From NCBI GenBank assembly GCA_005880695.1, contig VBGR01000045.1, positions 1 through 64,000 on the forward strand: 64,000 bases of DNA, given 5' to 3'. Every line of letters starts with the position of its first letter. Position 1 is the first letter of the stretch. The stretch is from Chloroflexota bacterium. GTDB taxonomy: Bacteria > Chloroflexota > Dormibacteria > Dormibacterales > Dormibacteraceae. The notes beneath the pieces were generated by a model. It was not told the DNA's origin and did no database searches. It saw only the letters and a program-made list of their open reading frames with translations. This document shows positions 34,650 through 42,302 of the stretch, piece after piece. Position numbers and translations under genes: made by a program.

Positions 34650-35038
34650 GAGCGACGATCCAGGCGGCTGGCGGTGTGGTCTGCCGGCCCGGGCCGGCAG
34701 GGCTGACGGAAGTGGCGCTGGTGCACCGGCCCGCGTACGGCGACTGGACCTTTCCCAAGGGAAAGCTCGACGGTGATGAGACCAGCGAAGAAGCTGCTGT
34801 TCGCGAGGTGGCCGAGGAGACGGGCTTCAGCTGCGAGCTGGTCCGGCCCCTGGGCGAGACCTCCTACGTCGACAGGCGGGGCCGGGACAAGACGGTCAGC
34901 TACTGGCTGATGCGGCCAACCGGGGGTCGCTTCGTGCCCGGCGACGAGGTGGACGAGCTGCGCTGGCTGACCGTGGCCGAGGCGCTGGAGATGCTCACCT
35001 ATGAGCACGACCGGCACCTGGTTTCGGAGCTGGCCTAG
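34646..35038 (+). CDS. Nudix hydrolase, MutT-like
   Basis: About 130 residues with a full Nudix box: GKLDGDETSEEAAVREVAEETGF (G-x5-E-x7-REUXEEXGU). CTG 34646 overlaps the CHAD stop as CTGA and gives MRATIQAAGGVVCRPG, the usual start of ADP-ribose/MutT1-type enzymes; otherwise GTG 34589, 57 nt inside the CHAD gene, is needed. In mycobacteria the MutT1 Nudix and histidine-phosphatase domains are fused and encoded beside ppk1; here they are two adjacent genes. It probably cleans oxidised or other nucleoside polyphosphates. Confidence 0.85.
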   Translation: MRATIQAAGGVVCRPGPAGLTEVALVHRPAYGDWTFPKGKLDGDETSEEAAVREVAEETGFSCELVRPLGETSYVDRRGRDKTVSYWLMRPTGGRFVPGDEVDELRWLTVAEALEMLTYEHDRHLVSELA

Positions 35039-35054
35039 TGGCGGACGCTCGACG

Positions 35055-35513
35055 CTGAGCACCACTCTCCTCGTCCGCCACGCCGACGCGGGCAGCCGGG
35101 AGAAGTGGCACGGAGACGACCGGCTCCGGCCGCTCAGCAAGCGGGGCCTGCACCAGGCGGAAGCGCTCGTCGGCCTGCTCGCCGAGCTCCCGCTCGAACG
35201 GCTGCTATCAAGCCCTTACCTGCGCTGTGTGCAGACCTTGGAGCCGCTCGGCCGCTCGCGCGGCGTCAAGGTGGAGACCGCGGAGGAACTGGCGGAAGGA
35301 GCCGGGCTGGAAGCTGCACAAGGCCTGATCAGGCGGCTGGGCGAGGTTCCCGCAGCCCTCTGCATACACGGCGACGTCTGCCTGGACCTGCTCGACGAGC
35401 TGGTCTTGAAGCGCGTCATAACGCGCGACCAGGCACGCTGTCAGAAGGCTTCGACCTGGGTGCTGGAGAACGGCGCGGGACCGAAAACCGCGCGCTACCT
35501 ATCGGCTCCCTGA
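35055..35513 (+). CDS. SixA-like histidine phosphatase (RHG family)
   Basis: About 152 residues. The family signature is LLVRHADAGSREKWHGDDRLRPLSKRGLHQAEAL, with catalytic His in RHA and the second His in ALCIHGDV. Best similarity is to the C-terminal half of mycobacterial MutT1. CTG 35055 gives MSTTLLVRHADAG, typical for the family, while ATG 35001 adds 18 residues and overlaps the Nudix gene; no GTG or TTG lies between. A phosphatase acting after the Nudix step on the same nucleotides is a reasonable inference. Confidence 0.83.
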   Translation: MSTTLLVRHADAGSREKWHGDDRLRPLSKRGLHQAEALVGLLAELPLERLLSSPYLRCVQTLEPLGRSRGVKVETAEELAEGAGLEAAQGLIRRLGEVPAALCIHGDVCLDLLDELVLKRVITRDQARCQKASTWVLENGAGPKTARYLSAP

Positions 35514-35523
35514 GGACCGCGCG

Positions 35524-35874
35524 TTAGCAGGTGATGTGGAGCACCGCGTTGGTGGCCTGCTTGCCCTGGGCCAGCAGCTGGATCGCCTGCTTCGTAGGGA
35601 GCACGACCAGCTTGACGCCGCGTCGCTGGGCCTCCTCCGTGACGGCGTCCATCACGGGTAGAGCGCCGTCCGCCCCGGTTCCGATGACCAGCCGCTTGCA
35701 CGACCAGGGGATCGCCTCTTTCACGGAGAGCGGCGTATGCCCGAACTTCTGGCGCCAGGGTTTGGAGGCCTTCTTCCGGCGCCGGAGCACCTGGCCGCGG
35801 TCGATGAGCACGTCGCGATCGTAGGTGCGGCCATCGATCGTGATCGAGCCGAAGGAAAAGCCGTCGAAACGCAT
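35524..35874 (-). CDS. Mth938-like (DUF498) domain protein
   Basis: 116 residues: FSFGSITIDGRTYDRDVLI, then VKEAIPWSCKRLVIGTGADGALPVMDAVTEEAQRRGVKLVVLPTKQAI. This is the small alpha/beta MTH938 fold, known structurally but without an assigned reaction; human AAMDC and a mitochondrial complex I assembly factor belong to it. ATG 35874 has AGGAGG nine bases upstream. The longer frame to 36033 runs into the foldback element. It is convergent with the histidine phosphatase gene. Confidence 0.82.
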   Translation of the reverse strand: MRFDGFSFGSITIDGRTYDRDVLIDRGQVLRRRKKASKPWRQKFGHTPLSVKEAIPWSCKRLVIGTGADGALPVMDAVTEEAQRRGVKLVVLPTKQAIQLLAQGKQATNAVLHITC

Positions 35875-35912
35875 TCTCCGCGCCTCCTGCTTCTGGCTAT
35901 CGTAGAAGTTAG

Positions 35913-36125
35913 GTGGACTGTAACGGCCGTTTCCCGTGCAGGCCGAAGGCTCGAAGACCGGCGTTTCAGATCGTCGGTGCCAAGGCGCGGGTGGCGCGAC
36001 GCCGGATGCGCATCCATAGATGCGCGCCGGCAAGCGCCGGGCCCCCGCAACACAGGCATCAGCGCCACGTGGGCGCCCGGCGATCTGAGACGTCGGATGC
36101 TCCGGAAACGGCCGTTAGAGTCCAC
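35913..36125. repeat. 213-bp foldback element with 22-bp terminal inverted repeats
   Basis: Ends GTGGACT...GTTTCC (35913-35934) and its inverse (36104-36125) match at 21 of 22 positions. An inner GTTTCAGATCG/CGATCTGAGAC pair and a central GCATC-cata-GATGC hairpin at 36010-36023 lie between them. TAG flanks both sides (35910-35912 and 36126-36128), as a 3-bp target duplication would. No coding frame is credible. Both ends carry an outward-facing TANNNT box. Confidence 0.75.
36116..36121 (+). promoter_or_regulatory. Putative -10 box (TAGAGT) for leaderless CYTH mRNA
   Basis: TAGAGT lies inside the right end of the foldback and ends 6 nt before GTG 36128. The mirror copy at the left end reads TACAGT toward the DUF498 gene. 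Confidence 0.42.
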
Positions 36126-36127
36126 TA

Positions 36128-36706
36128 GTGGCTGCCCCGCGCCCCAAGCACACCCCGCGGGACCGCACCCTCGAGGCTGAGCTCAAGTTCAAGCTCTCCG
36201 GAGCCGCTGCCCAGGCGCAGCTGCGCCGTCGCCTGCACGAGGTTCAAGCCCACCTCGAGGGCGCTTACGACGAGGAGAACCTACGCTTCTGGCGCAAGGG
36301 AAAACCGCCCCCGGTCAGCCTCCGGCTGCGGATCATCGACGGCAGCCGCGGCGGCATCCTGACGGCCAAAGGTCCGGCCCGCTTCCTGCGTGGGATCAAG
36401 ATCCGCGAGGAGACGGAGGTGGAGGTCAGCGACGCCCAGGCACTTCGCGACATGCTCGCCTACCTGGGCTACGAGGTCGCCTTCACCTACCACAAGCACA
36501 GGGAGACCTGGAAGCTCCCGAGCATCGCGGTGTTTCTGGACGTCCTCGACTTCGGCTTCTTCGTCGAGCTGGAGGGCGAGGTGGATCTGCTCGAGCCGAC
36601 CGCCAAGGAGCTCGGGCTGAACCCACGATCGGCCCTCAAGTCCAGCTACTCCGCGATGGCTCGCAAGCACCAGGCCGGCGCGAAGGGCCGCGCCCTCGCC
36701 GGCTGA
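36128..36706 (+). CDS. CYTH-domain protein (triphosphatase/adenylate cyclase class IV fold)
   Basis: 192 residues. The CYTH signature is RTLEAELKFKL (E-x-E-x-K), then the typical strands VSLRLRIIDG, ILTAKGPA, KIREETEVEV, a YHKHRETWKL strand and the closing FFVELEGEVDLL (acidic metal ligands). Likely thiamine-triphosphatase or tripolyphosphatase-like. GTG 36128 begins directly after the foldback element and has no leader. It is a second CYTH gene within 3 kb, distinct from the CYTH-CHAD protein. Confidence 0.85.
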   Translation: MAAPRPKHTPRDRTLEAELKFKLSGAAAQAQLRRRLHEVQAHLEGAYDEENLRFWRKGKPPPVSLRLRIIDGSRGGILTAKGPARFLRGIKIREETEVEVSDAQALRDMLAYLGYEVAFTYHKHRETWKLPSIAVFLDVLDFGFFVELEGEVDLLEPTAKELGLNPRSALKSSYSAMARKHQAGAKGRALAG

Positions 36707-36711
36707 CCCGC

Positions 36712-38322
36712 CTAGAGGTTCAGCTGGGCCAGCTTCTCGTCGATCCGGTGCTCTGAGCGCCGGCGCTCCAGCTCGTCGCCAGGGCCGAGGTCCACGAAGC
36801 GCGCGTACTGCGCCAGCCGCGGGTGCACCTCGCGCACGCGCTTGAACATCTCCTGCGCCACCCGCCGGTAATCCGGGTGGCCTTGCGGCGTCGTGCGCAG
36901 CTCGCAGAGGTGGAACACCTCGCGCAGGCTCAGGCGGAAGTACCAGCGGACCCGGTAGGCGAGCGGGACGACGTACTGGGCCAGTACCGGGCCCACGTCG
37001 CGCTGGAGCCGTTCGTGGGCATGCCCGGCTGCTTCGACGGCGTCGCGGTAGCGACCGTCCAGCCCCATCGCCTCCAGCTCGGGCGGTACGTCATAGCCAA
37101 GCGAGGCGCCGAGCAGCTGGCGTTCCTGCGTCAGCATCCGGTGCCGCTGGAGGTCGCGGTAAGCAGCGAAGTTGGCGACCACCTCAAACGTGTAGTGCGT
37201 GTGCTCCAGTGCACGGGGAGCGCGCTGGCGACGGTTGCCGCGGCCACCGAGGAGGGCGTCAAGCACCAGCGCCGGCTCGACCCAGGTCTCCTGCAGCTCG
37301 GCCAGGGGCAAGGCTGAGTGGGGGAAGAGGGCCGCCGCCACCACCTTGCGCTCGGCGTCATCGTCGAACTCGACGAGCCGCACACGCGGCTCGGCCGGCG
37401 CGCCTGCAGCGTCCCTCGCAAGCCAGCGGAGCTGCTCGCTCGTAGACGACATCAGCTCAGCGGCGGGCCGGCCGTACTTCTCGTCGATCGCCCGCCGAAC
37501 AAAAGCGGGAATCACCTGCGAGAGCTCGCGGTGGAGGTCGGACGCCAGCCGCCGGCACTCGGGCAGATCGTGGCCGGCCATCTTTGTGACCAGGTACTCG
37601 AAGGCCCGGCCGTTGCCGTAGAGACCGAGGTTGGTGAAGGTCGCGGCGGGCAGCAGGCCGCGCAGAAGGTCGAGCGCCTTGGCCCGGGTCGCCGCCTTCC
37701 AGGCGCGCTCGGTTTCGCCGGGGTCGATCGGGAACTCGCCGCGGACCCGGTCGAGGACCTGGACGAGCAGGTCGGAGAAGGTCTGGAAGAGGTGGTCGCA
37801 AGCGAGCTCGTAGTAGCGGCTTTGCAGCTCCGGCCCGCGGTGATAGAGAAACCGTCCGTCCGGGCCAGGGCGATCGAAGCGCACGTAGCGGGTCGACTTC
37901 TCGAGCGGCGAGAGCCCGATCCGGGAATCCTCCAGGGCCTTGGCGGCAAGGGTCGACACGCGCTCGACCGCAAGGTGGGCTCCAGCCAGCTCGGCGACCG
38001 AGTCGTCACCGTATCCGACCAGGACCCGTTCGTAGAATTCCTCGGCCTTCCGCGTCGCCACCAGATCGCCAGGTGTCTCCGCCTGGAGCAGCTCTTCGAG
38101 TCCGAACTCGGGCTGATTCAGAAACTCCTCGAGCAGCACCCGCCGCAGGCTCTTCTCGGTCCGCGAGTAGCGGGAGAAGAGCGCTCCCTTGACAACCTCG
38201 GGCAGGTTCCGGAGGGCGAACACCGGGCGATCCAGATTGGTGAAGTAGCGCTCCAGGAGGCGGGCCTCGTCGGCAGTGAACTCGAACCGCTCCGGGGTCA
38301 GCTCACGCTCGGCAACCGCCAT
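36712..38322 (-). CDS. Tandem ThyX-like (FAD-dependent thymidylate synthase family) protein
   Basis: About 536 residues, twice the size of ThyX. Two ThyX-like domains are visible: an N-terminal one with ALFSRYSRTEKSLRRV and GYGDDSVAELAGAHLAVE, and a C-terminal one with HYTFEVVANFAAYRDLQRHRMLTQERQ, where ThyX has its RHRxxS motif (here RHRMLT, so the Ser is Thr), and FHLCELRTTPQGHPDYR. Flavin-dependent dUMP methylation is possible but not safe to assume. ATG 38322 has GGGAGG 7 nt upstream; the longer frame to 38379 is not supported. Confidence 0.78.
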   Translation of the reverse strand: MAVAERELTPERFEFTADEARLLERYFTNLDRPVFALRNLPEVVKGALFSRYSRTEKSLRRVLLEEFLNQPEFGLEELLQAETPGDLVATRKAEEFYERVLVGYGDDSVAELAGAHLAVERVSTLAAKALEDSRIGLSPLEKSTRYVRFDRPGPDGRFLYHRGPELQSRYYELACDHLFQTFSDLLVQVLDRVRGEFPIDPGETERAWKAATRAKALDLLRGLLPAATFTNLGLYGNGRAFEYLVTKMAGHDLPECRRLASDLHRELSQVIPAFVRRAIDEKYGRPAAELMSSTSEQLRWLARDAAGAPAEPRVRLVEFDDDAERKVVAAALFPHSALPLAELQETWVEPALVLDALLGGRGNRRQRAPRALEHTHYTFEVVANFAAYRDLQRHRMLTQERQLLGASLGYDVPPELEAMGLDGRYRDAVEAAGHAHERLQRDVGPVLAQYVVPLAYRVRWYFRLSLREVFHLCELRTTPQGHPDYRRVAQEMFKRVREVHPRLAQYARFVDLGPGDELERRRSEHRIDEKLAQLNL

Positions 38323-38390
38323 CGAAGAACCTCCCACCAAGGCGTGGACGGACGCCTGACCGTGGCGGGCCGAAGACATGATGTCACAAC

Positions 38391-39188
38391 ATGGACCCGG
38401 TGCAGGACCCCCTCCGCGACTTCGACTGGGCGGCGCATTGGCGGCGTCTCGTGGAGGCTCGCGCGGCGCCCCAGGATGGCGCTTTCTGGGACCGGCGGGC
38501 GGCCTCTTTCGCCTTCTCCATGGAGAAGCAGGAGAACCCGCTCGTCGAGCTGCTCGCGCCCTTCCTGGAGCCCCACAAGACTTTGATCGACGTCGGCGCG
38601 GGCACCGGCCGGCAGGCCGTGGCGATGGCCGACCGGCTGGACTGGGTGACCGCTGTCGAGCCTTCCGAAGGTATGCGGGGGCAGATCCCGAGCCGCTCCA
38701 ATCTGACGGTCGTGGCCTCGACCTGGGAGGAGGCGGACGTGGCTCCGGCCGATTTCGTGCTCATGAGCCACGTCCTTTATTTCGTGGCCGACATCGTCCC
38801 CTTCCTGGACAAGGGCGAGGCTCACGCGAGGGAGCGCGTCTTCGTTTTCATGCGGGACGCGCCGCACGTCCTGGCATCCAGCCGCCTACGCGAGGAGCTG
38901 TCCGGCGAGCCACGGCCGCGGGAGCCCTGGGTCTACGACCTCGTGAGCCTGCTCCGCTGGAGGGGCCGCCACCCCGACGTGGCGATGACCCGCTATCCCG
39001 TCGTCTTCCGGTGGCGGGACTTCGAAACGGCCGTCGCCGACGTCCACGACCAGCTCGGCGAAGTCTGGCAAGAAGCCGCGGGCCGGGCCTGGCTGGAGGG
39101 GCATCTTCAGCGCGAACCGGACGGGACGTGTCTCTACGACGGTGGCGCAGTCACCTCAGGAGTGGTCCATTGGCAACCTCCGGCGTAG
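38391..39188 (+). CDS. Class I SAM-dependent methyltransferase
   Basis: 265 residues. SAM-binding motif I TLIDVGAGTGRQAVAMA, acidic end of strand 2 VTAVEPSEGM and motif IV-like ADFVLMSHVLYFV. The rest, including a C-terminal helical cap, gives no substrate clue. A CATGAT box lies 8 nt before ATG 38391. It is divergent from the ThyX-like gene and overlaps the GNAT gene downstream by 19 bases. Confidence 0.82.
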   Translation: MDPVQDPLRDFDWAAHWRRLVEARAAPQDGAFWDRRAASFAFSMEKQENPLVELLAPFLEPHKTLIDVGAGTGRQAVAMADRLDWVTAVEPSEGMRGQIPSRSNLTVVASTWEEADVAPADFVLMSHVLYFVADIVPFLDKGEAHARERVFVFMRDAPHVLASSRLREELSGEPRPREPWVYDLVSLLRWRGRHPDVAMTRYPVVFRWRDFETAVADVHDQLGEVWQEAAGRAWLEGHLQREPDGTCLYDGGAVTSGVVHWQPPA

Positions 39189-40030
39189 TCGAGCTGAGGC
39201 CTGCGCGGACCGCCGATCGGGAGCGCGTGGTCGAGATCTGCGCCGCGATCTGGGAGGGCCACGACTACATCCCGGAGGTGTTCGACACCTGGGTACAGGA
39301 CCCCAGCGGCACCTTCCAGGTCGGCGAGGTGGATGGCGAAGTCGTGGCGCTGCAGCGGATCCGGCCGCTCAGCCGGGAAGCTTGTTGGTACGAGGGTCTT
39401 CGGGTCGCGGAGACGCACCGCCGGCTCGGCATCGCCCGCCAGATGCTCGCCGCGGCAGTCGACCAGGCGAGCTCGATCGGATTCCAGGAGATGCGGCTGG
39501 CAACCGCCGATCCGGCGCCGCGGGCACTTTTCGAATCGGCCGGGTTCCGCATCCTGCTCCAGCCCGACCTGATGCGCGCCCGCCGCCTGGAGGGCCTGGA
39601 AGCGGCTCGGATGCCGGACCCCGATCAGGCCGATCGGCTCTTTCCGCGTGTCCAGGCCGACCCGGCCTTCGAGCTCTACTCCCACCTCCACGTGGAGTGG
39701 GATGGCGTGTATGACCTCACTGCCGAGGAGTTGGCCCGGCGCGCCGAGCAGGGCCAGGTGCGGATCACGGCCGGCGGCCGGGCGCTGGCGGTCGTCGACT
39801 CCAACCCCGGCTGGGGCTTCCTCTCCGTGCGCTTTCTGAGCGGCTCGGGCGCGGCCCTTCGAGATCTCGCGATGGCGCTTCGGTTCGAGGCGGATCTGGA
39901 GGGCCTGGACCACGTCCGGATCTGGGTACCCGAGGGCCACCCGGCGGTCGGTGACCTGCAGGAGGTCGGCTACGATTTCCGGACTGAGCTCTTCCGCTTG
40001 TACTTTTACGCACTGAGGCTTTCCCGCTGA
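39170..40030 (+). CDS. GNAT-family acetyltransferase
   Basis: About 286 residues. The N-terminal GNAT fold shows VVALQRIRPLSREACWYEGLRVAETHRRLGIARQMLAAAVDQA, where RRLGIA is the acetyl-CoA pyrophosphate loop, and ALFESAGFRIL. The C-terminal half is an extra domain with no clear motif, as in two-domain GNATs with a degenerate second copy. TTG 39170 has AGGAG upstream and overlaps the methyltransferase end. Its stop overlaps the CTG start of the next gene (CTGA). Confidence 0.8.
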   Translation: MATSGVVELRPARTADRERVVEICAAIWEGHDYIPEVFDTWVQDPSGTFQVGEVDGEVVALQRIRPLSREACWYEGLRVAETHRRLGIARQMLAAAVDQASSIGFQEMRLATADPAPRALFESAGFRILLQPDLMRARRLEGLEAARMPDPDQADRLFPRVQADPAFELYSHLHVEWDGVYDLTAEELARRAEQGQVRITAGGRALAVVDSNPGWGFLSVRFLSGSGAALRDLAMALRFEADLEGLDHVRIWVPEGHPAVGDLQEVGYDFRTELFRLYFYALRLSR

Positions 40031-41250
40031 CCCGCCGCTACGTAATCCTGGGCAACGGCATTGCCGGGCAGACCTGCGCCGAGGAGCTCCGGGCCCTGGA
40101 CGCCGACTGCTCGATCGTGATGGTCGCGGCCGAACCGCACCCTCTCTACAACCGGGTCGCCCTGCCGCGCTACCTGCGCGGCCAGGTTCGCCGCGAGAAG
40201 GTGTTCATGCGCACCAAAGAGGACTACGAGGCGAAGGGCATCGAGGTCCACTTTGAAACCTGGGCGACGGAGGTCGACCCCAGCGCCAAGGTCGTCCGGA
40301 CGAACCGGAGCCAGGAACTTTCCTACGACGCCCTCCTGGTGGCGACAGGTGGCAAGCCGAAGCCAGCACCCTGGACCGGCATCGAGGAGCTGCGCCAGGT
40401 CTACGGATTCCAGACCATCGACGACACGGACGTCATCATCGAACGCTCCGACGAGTCCGAGCGGGTGCTGGTGATGGGCGGCAGCTTTATCGGCTACGAG
40501 CTGGCCGAGGGCGTCAGCTACCGCAAGAAAGCGCAGGTGACCTGGATCATGCGCGGCCCCTGGTTCCTGCGCTACGTGCTCGACGCCGAAGGCGGCCAGC
40601 TCTGCCGGCAGCTGGGCGAGGCGCAGGGCGTGGAGTTCATCTGCTCTGATGAGGTGGCGCGCTTCTCACGCTGCAACGGGCGCTTCCAGGCCGAGACGCA
40701 GAACGGTCGCAAGGTCGAGTTCGACGTGCTCACGTACGGTGTCGGCCTCGACTACTACGTCGAGCCGGTGGCGGGCGCCGGCGCCGAGCTGGACAAGGGG
40801 ATCAAGACCGACGCCAAGCTCAAGACCTCCTTGCCGGACGTCTACGCCGCGGGCGACATCGCCGTCTTCTTCGACCTCATGGTCCAGCGCCATAACCAGA
40901 TGGGCACGTGGGACAACGCGGAGGCCCACGGCAAAGTCGCCGCCCACAACATGGCGGGCGCTGAGGAGGACTTCTTCGACGTGCCCACTTACACGACGAC
41001 GATGTTCGGCTCGACCCTGGCCGTAATGGGCGTGACGCCGGACGTCCAGCCGGGCCTGGACTCGGTGCGGTCCTACTCGTTCGAGGAGAAGTTCTTCCGG
41101 AAGCTCTTCTTCAAGGACGACCACCTGGTCGGCGGGATCATGATCGGGCCTCCAAAGGGGCGTAAGAAGCTGATCGAGATCATGCGCGCCCGCCAGCCGA
41201 TCACGCGGCCCCACGAGGAGCTGCTCGACCCGGCCAACCTGAAGGATTGA
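40027..41250 (+). CDS. NAD(P)/FAD-dependent oxidoreductase (NirB/rubredoxin-reductase type)
   Basis: About 407 residues. FAD motif YVILGNGIAGQTCAEELRALD, then AEPHPLYNRVALPRYLRG, NAD motif VLVMGGSFIGYELAEGV and second FAD motif DVYAAGDIAVFFD, as in nitrite-reductase-like and ferredoxin-reductase-like flavoproteins. There is no redox disulfide. The usual N-terminus, MTRRYVILGNGIAG, is only reached with CTG 40027, overlapping the GNAT stop as CTGA. In that frame no ATG, GTG or TTG lies between the TGA at 39985 and the FAD motif. Electron acceptor unknown. Confidence 0.85.
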   Translation: MTRRYVILGNGIAGQTCAEELRALDADCSIVMVAAEPHPLYNRVALPRYLRGQVRREKVFMRTKEDYEAKGIEVHFETWATEVDPSAKVVRTNRSQELSYDALLVATGGKPKPAPWTGIEELRQVYGFQTIDDTDVIIERSDESERVLVMGGSFIGYELAEGVSYRKKAQVTWIMRGPWFLRYVLDAEGGQLCRQLGEAQGVEFICSDEVARFSRCNGRFQAETQNGRKVEFDVLTYGVGLDYYVEPVAGAGAELDKGIKTDAKLKTSLPDVYAAGDIAVFFDLMVQRHNQMGTWDNAEAHGKVAAHNMAGAEEDFFDVPTYTTTMFGSTLAVMGVTPDVQPGLDSVRSYSFEEKFFRKLFFKDDHLVGGIMIGPPKGRKKLIEIMRARQPITRPHEELLDPANLKD

Positions 41251-41305
41251 GGCCCTTGACGAGGGCTTAGGCAGTGCCGACGGTGTATCGTCCCAACACT
41301 CCGGG

Positions 41306-42292
41306 ATGAACGAGCGCGAATACGCGGACTGGTATGTGTGGGCCAAGCGCAACGTGAGTGCCACTTCCGAGATCTGCCACGCGGCTGCGCAGGCGGCGAT
41401 GGAGGCGGTCGCCAAGGGCGAGGACCCGCAAGCTGCGGCGCGCCGGGCCGGCCAGGCGAGGCAGGGCGCCGGCTGGACGTCGACCGCCAGCTCGGACCTG
41501 AAGTCCTACGCGGAGTGGTTCGACTGGGCGCGGACGCAGCTCGGAGGGAGCCCGGACGACAACCACAAAGCGGCAGCCGCCGCCCTGGACTCGCTCCGGC
41601 ACGGCGGTGACGCGGCCGCCGCGGCCGATGCCGCACGCCTGGCGGGTGGCCAGACGCCCGCGGCAGCTCCCGCACCCCCGGCTCCGATTCCGCCCCCACC
41701 ACCCACGCCTTCGTATGCACCGCCGGTTCCGGCGGCGAGTCCGCCTCCGACGCCGGGTCCGGTGCCCGGCTCTGGGCCCATGTACCAGCCTCCCTCGCCT
41801 TATCAGCCGCCGAGTCCATACCAGCCGCCGACCAGGCCCGCCTACCCGCCTCCCTCCCCGTTCCAATCTCCGCCGCCCTCCCAACCACCCACGCCTTACC
41901 AGCCACCAGGAGGGCCGCCCGGCCAGCCTCCTTACGGCGGCGGATATGCCTACCCAACGCCCTACCAGGCCTCTGTCCAGCCCACCTCCGTCCCGGTCTG
42001 GGCGACGGTCGTGCTGATCGTCGGGGCAGTTATCTACGCGCTCTTCGGCGTGCTTTATCTCATCGTGTACGTGACCAACAGCGACCCTGACATCCGGCTC
42101 GGCTCGGTTGTTTTCATGATCGTGGCGGCGCTCGTTACCGCCCCCTCTGTAGTTGGAATCGTCGGCATCCTCAGCAGTGCGGTTTGGGGCCGGATCTTCG
42201 CGACCATCGCCTCGATCGTTATGTGCCTGACGCTCGTGGGGTGCATCTTCGGCATCCCGGTGCTGGTCGGCCTCTACGCGCGCCGCAACTAG
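41306..42292 (+). CDS. Membrane protein with duplicated N-terminal motif and proline-rich linker
   Basis: 328 residues in three parts. Residues 1-112 hold two related helical repeats: YADWYVWAKRNV...HAAAQAAMEAVAKGEDPQAAARRA and YAEWFDWARTQL...HKAAAAALDSLRHGGDAAAAADAARLA. Residues 115-230 are a Pro-rich linker with PPSPYQPP repeats. Residues 232-325 hold three membrane helices (VVLIVGAVIYALFGVLYLIVYV, VVFMIVAALVTAPSVVGIVGIL, TIASIVMCLTLVGCIFGIPVLVG). The repeat is not one I recognise. The linker would place the repeat pair away from the membrane, probably in the cytoplasm. Confidence 0.75.
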   Translation: MNEREYADWYVWAKRNVSATSEICHAAAQAAMEAVAKGEDPQAAARRAGQARQGAGWTSTASSDLKSYAEWFDWARTQLGGSPDDNHKAAAAALDSLRHGGDAAAAADAARLAGGQTPAAAPAPPAPIPPPPPTPSYAPPVPAASPPPTPGPVPGSGPMYQPPSPYQPPSPYQPPTRPAYPPPSPFQSPPPSQPPTPYQPPGGPPGQPPYGGGYAYPTPYQASVQPTSVPVWATVVLIVGAVIYALFGVLYLIVYVTNSDPDIRLGSVVFMIVAALVTAPSVVGIVGILSSAVWGRIFATIASIVMCLTLVGCIFGIPVLVGLYARRN

Positions 42293-42295
42293 ACT
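42290..42295 (+). promoter_or_regulatory. Putative -10 box (TAGACT) for leaderless acyl-CoA synthetase mRNA
   Basis: TAGACT ends 7 nt before GTG 42303 and includes the stop codon of the preceding gene; no ribosome-binding site follows. Confidence 0.42.
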
Positions 42296-42302
42296 CTCCA
42301 CA

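Noticed and set aside
41256-41291. TTGACG...TATCGT promoter before the Pro-rich membrane protein
   Set aside because: The spacer is 24 bp, too long for a standard promoter.
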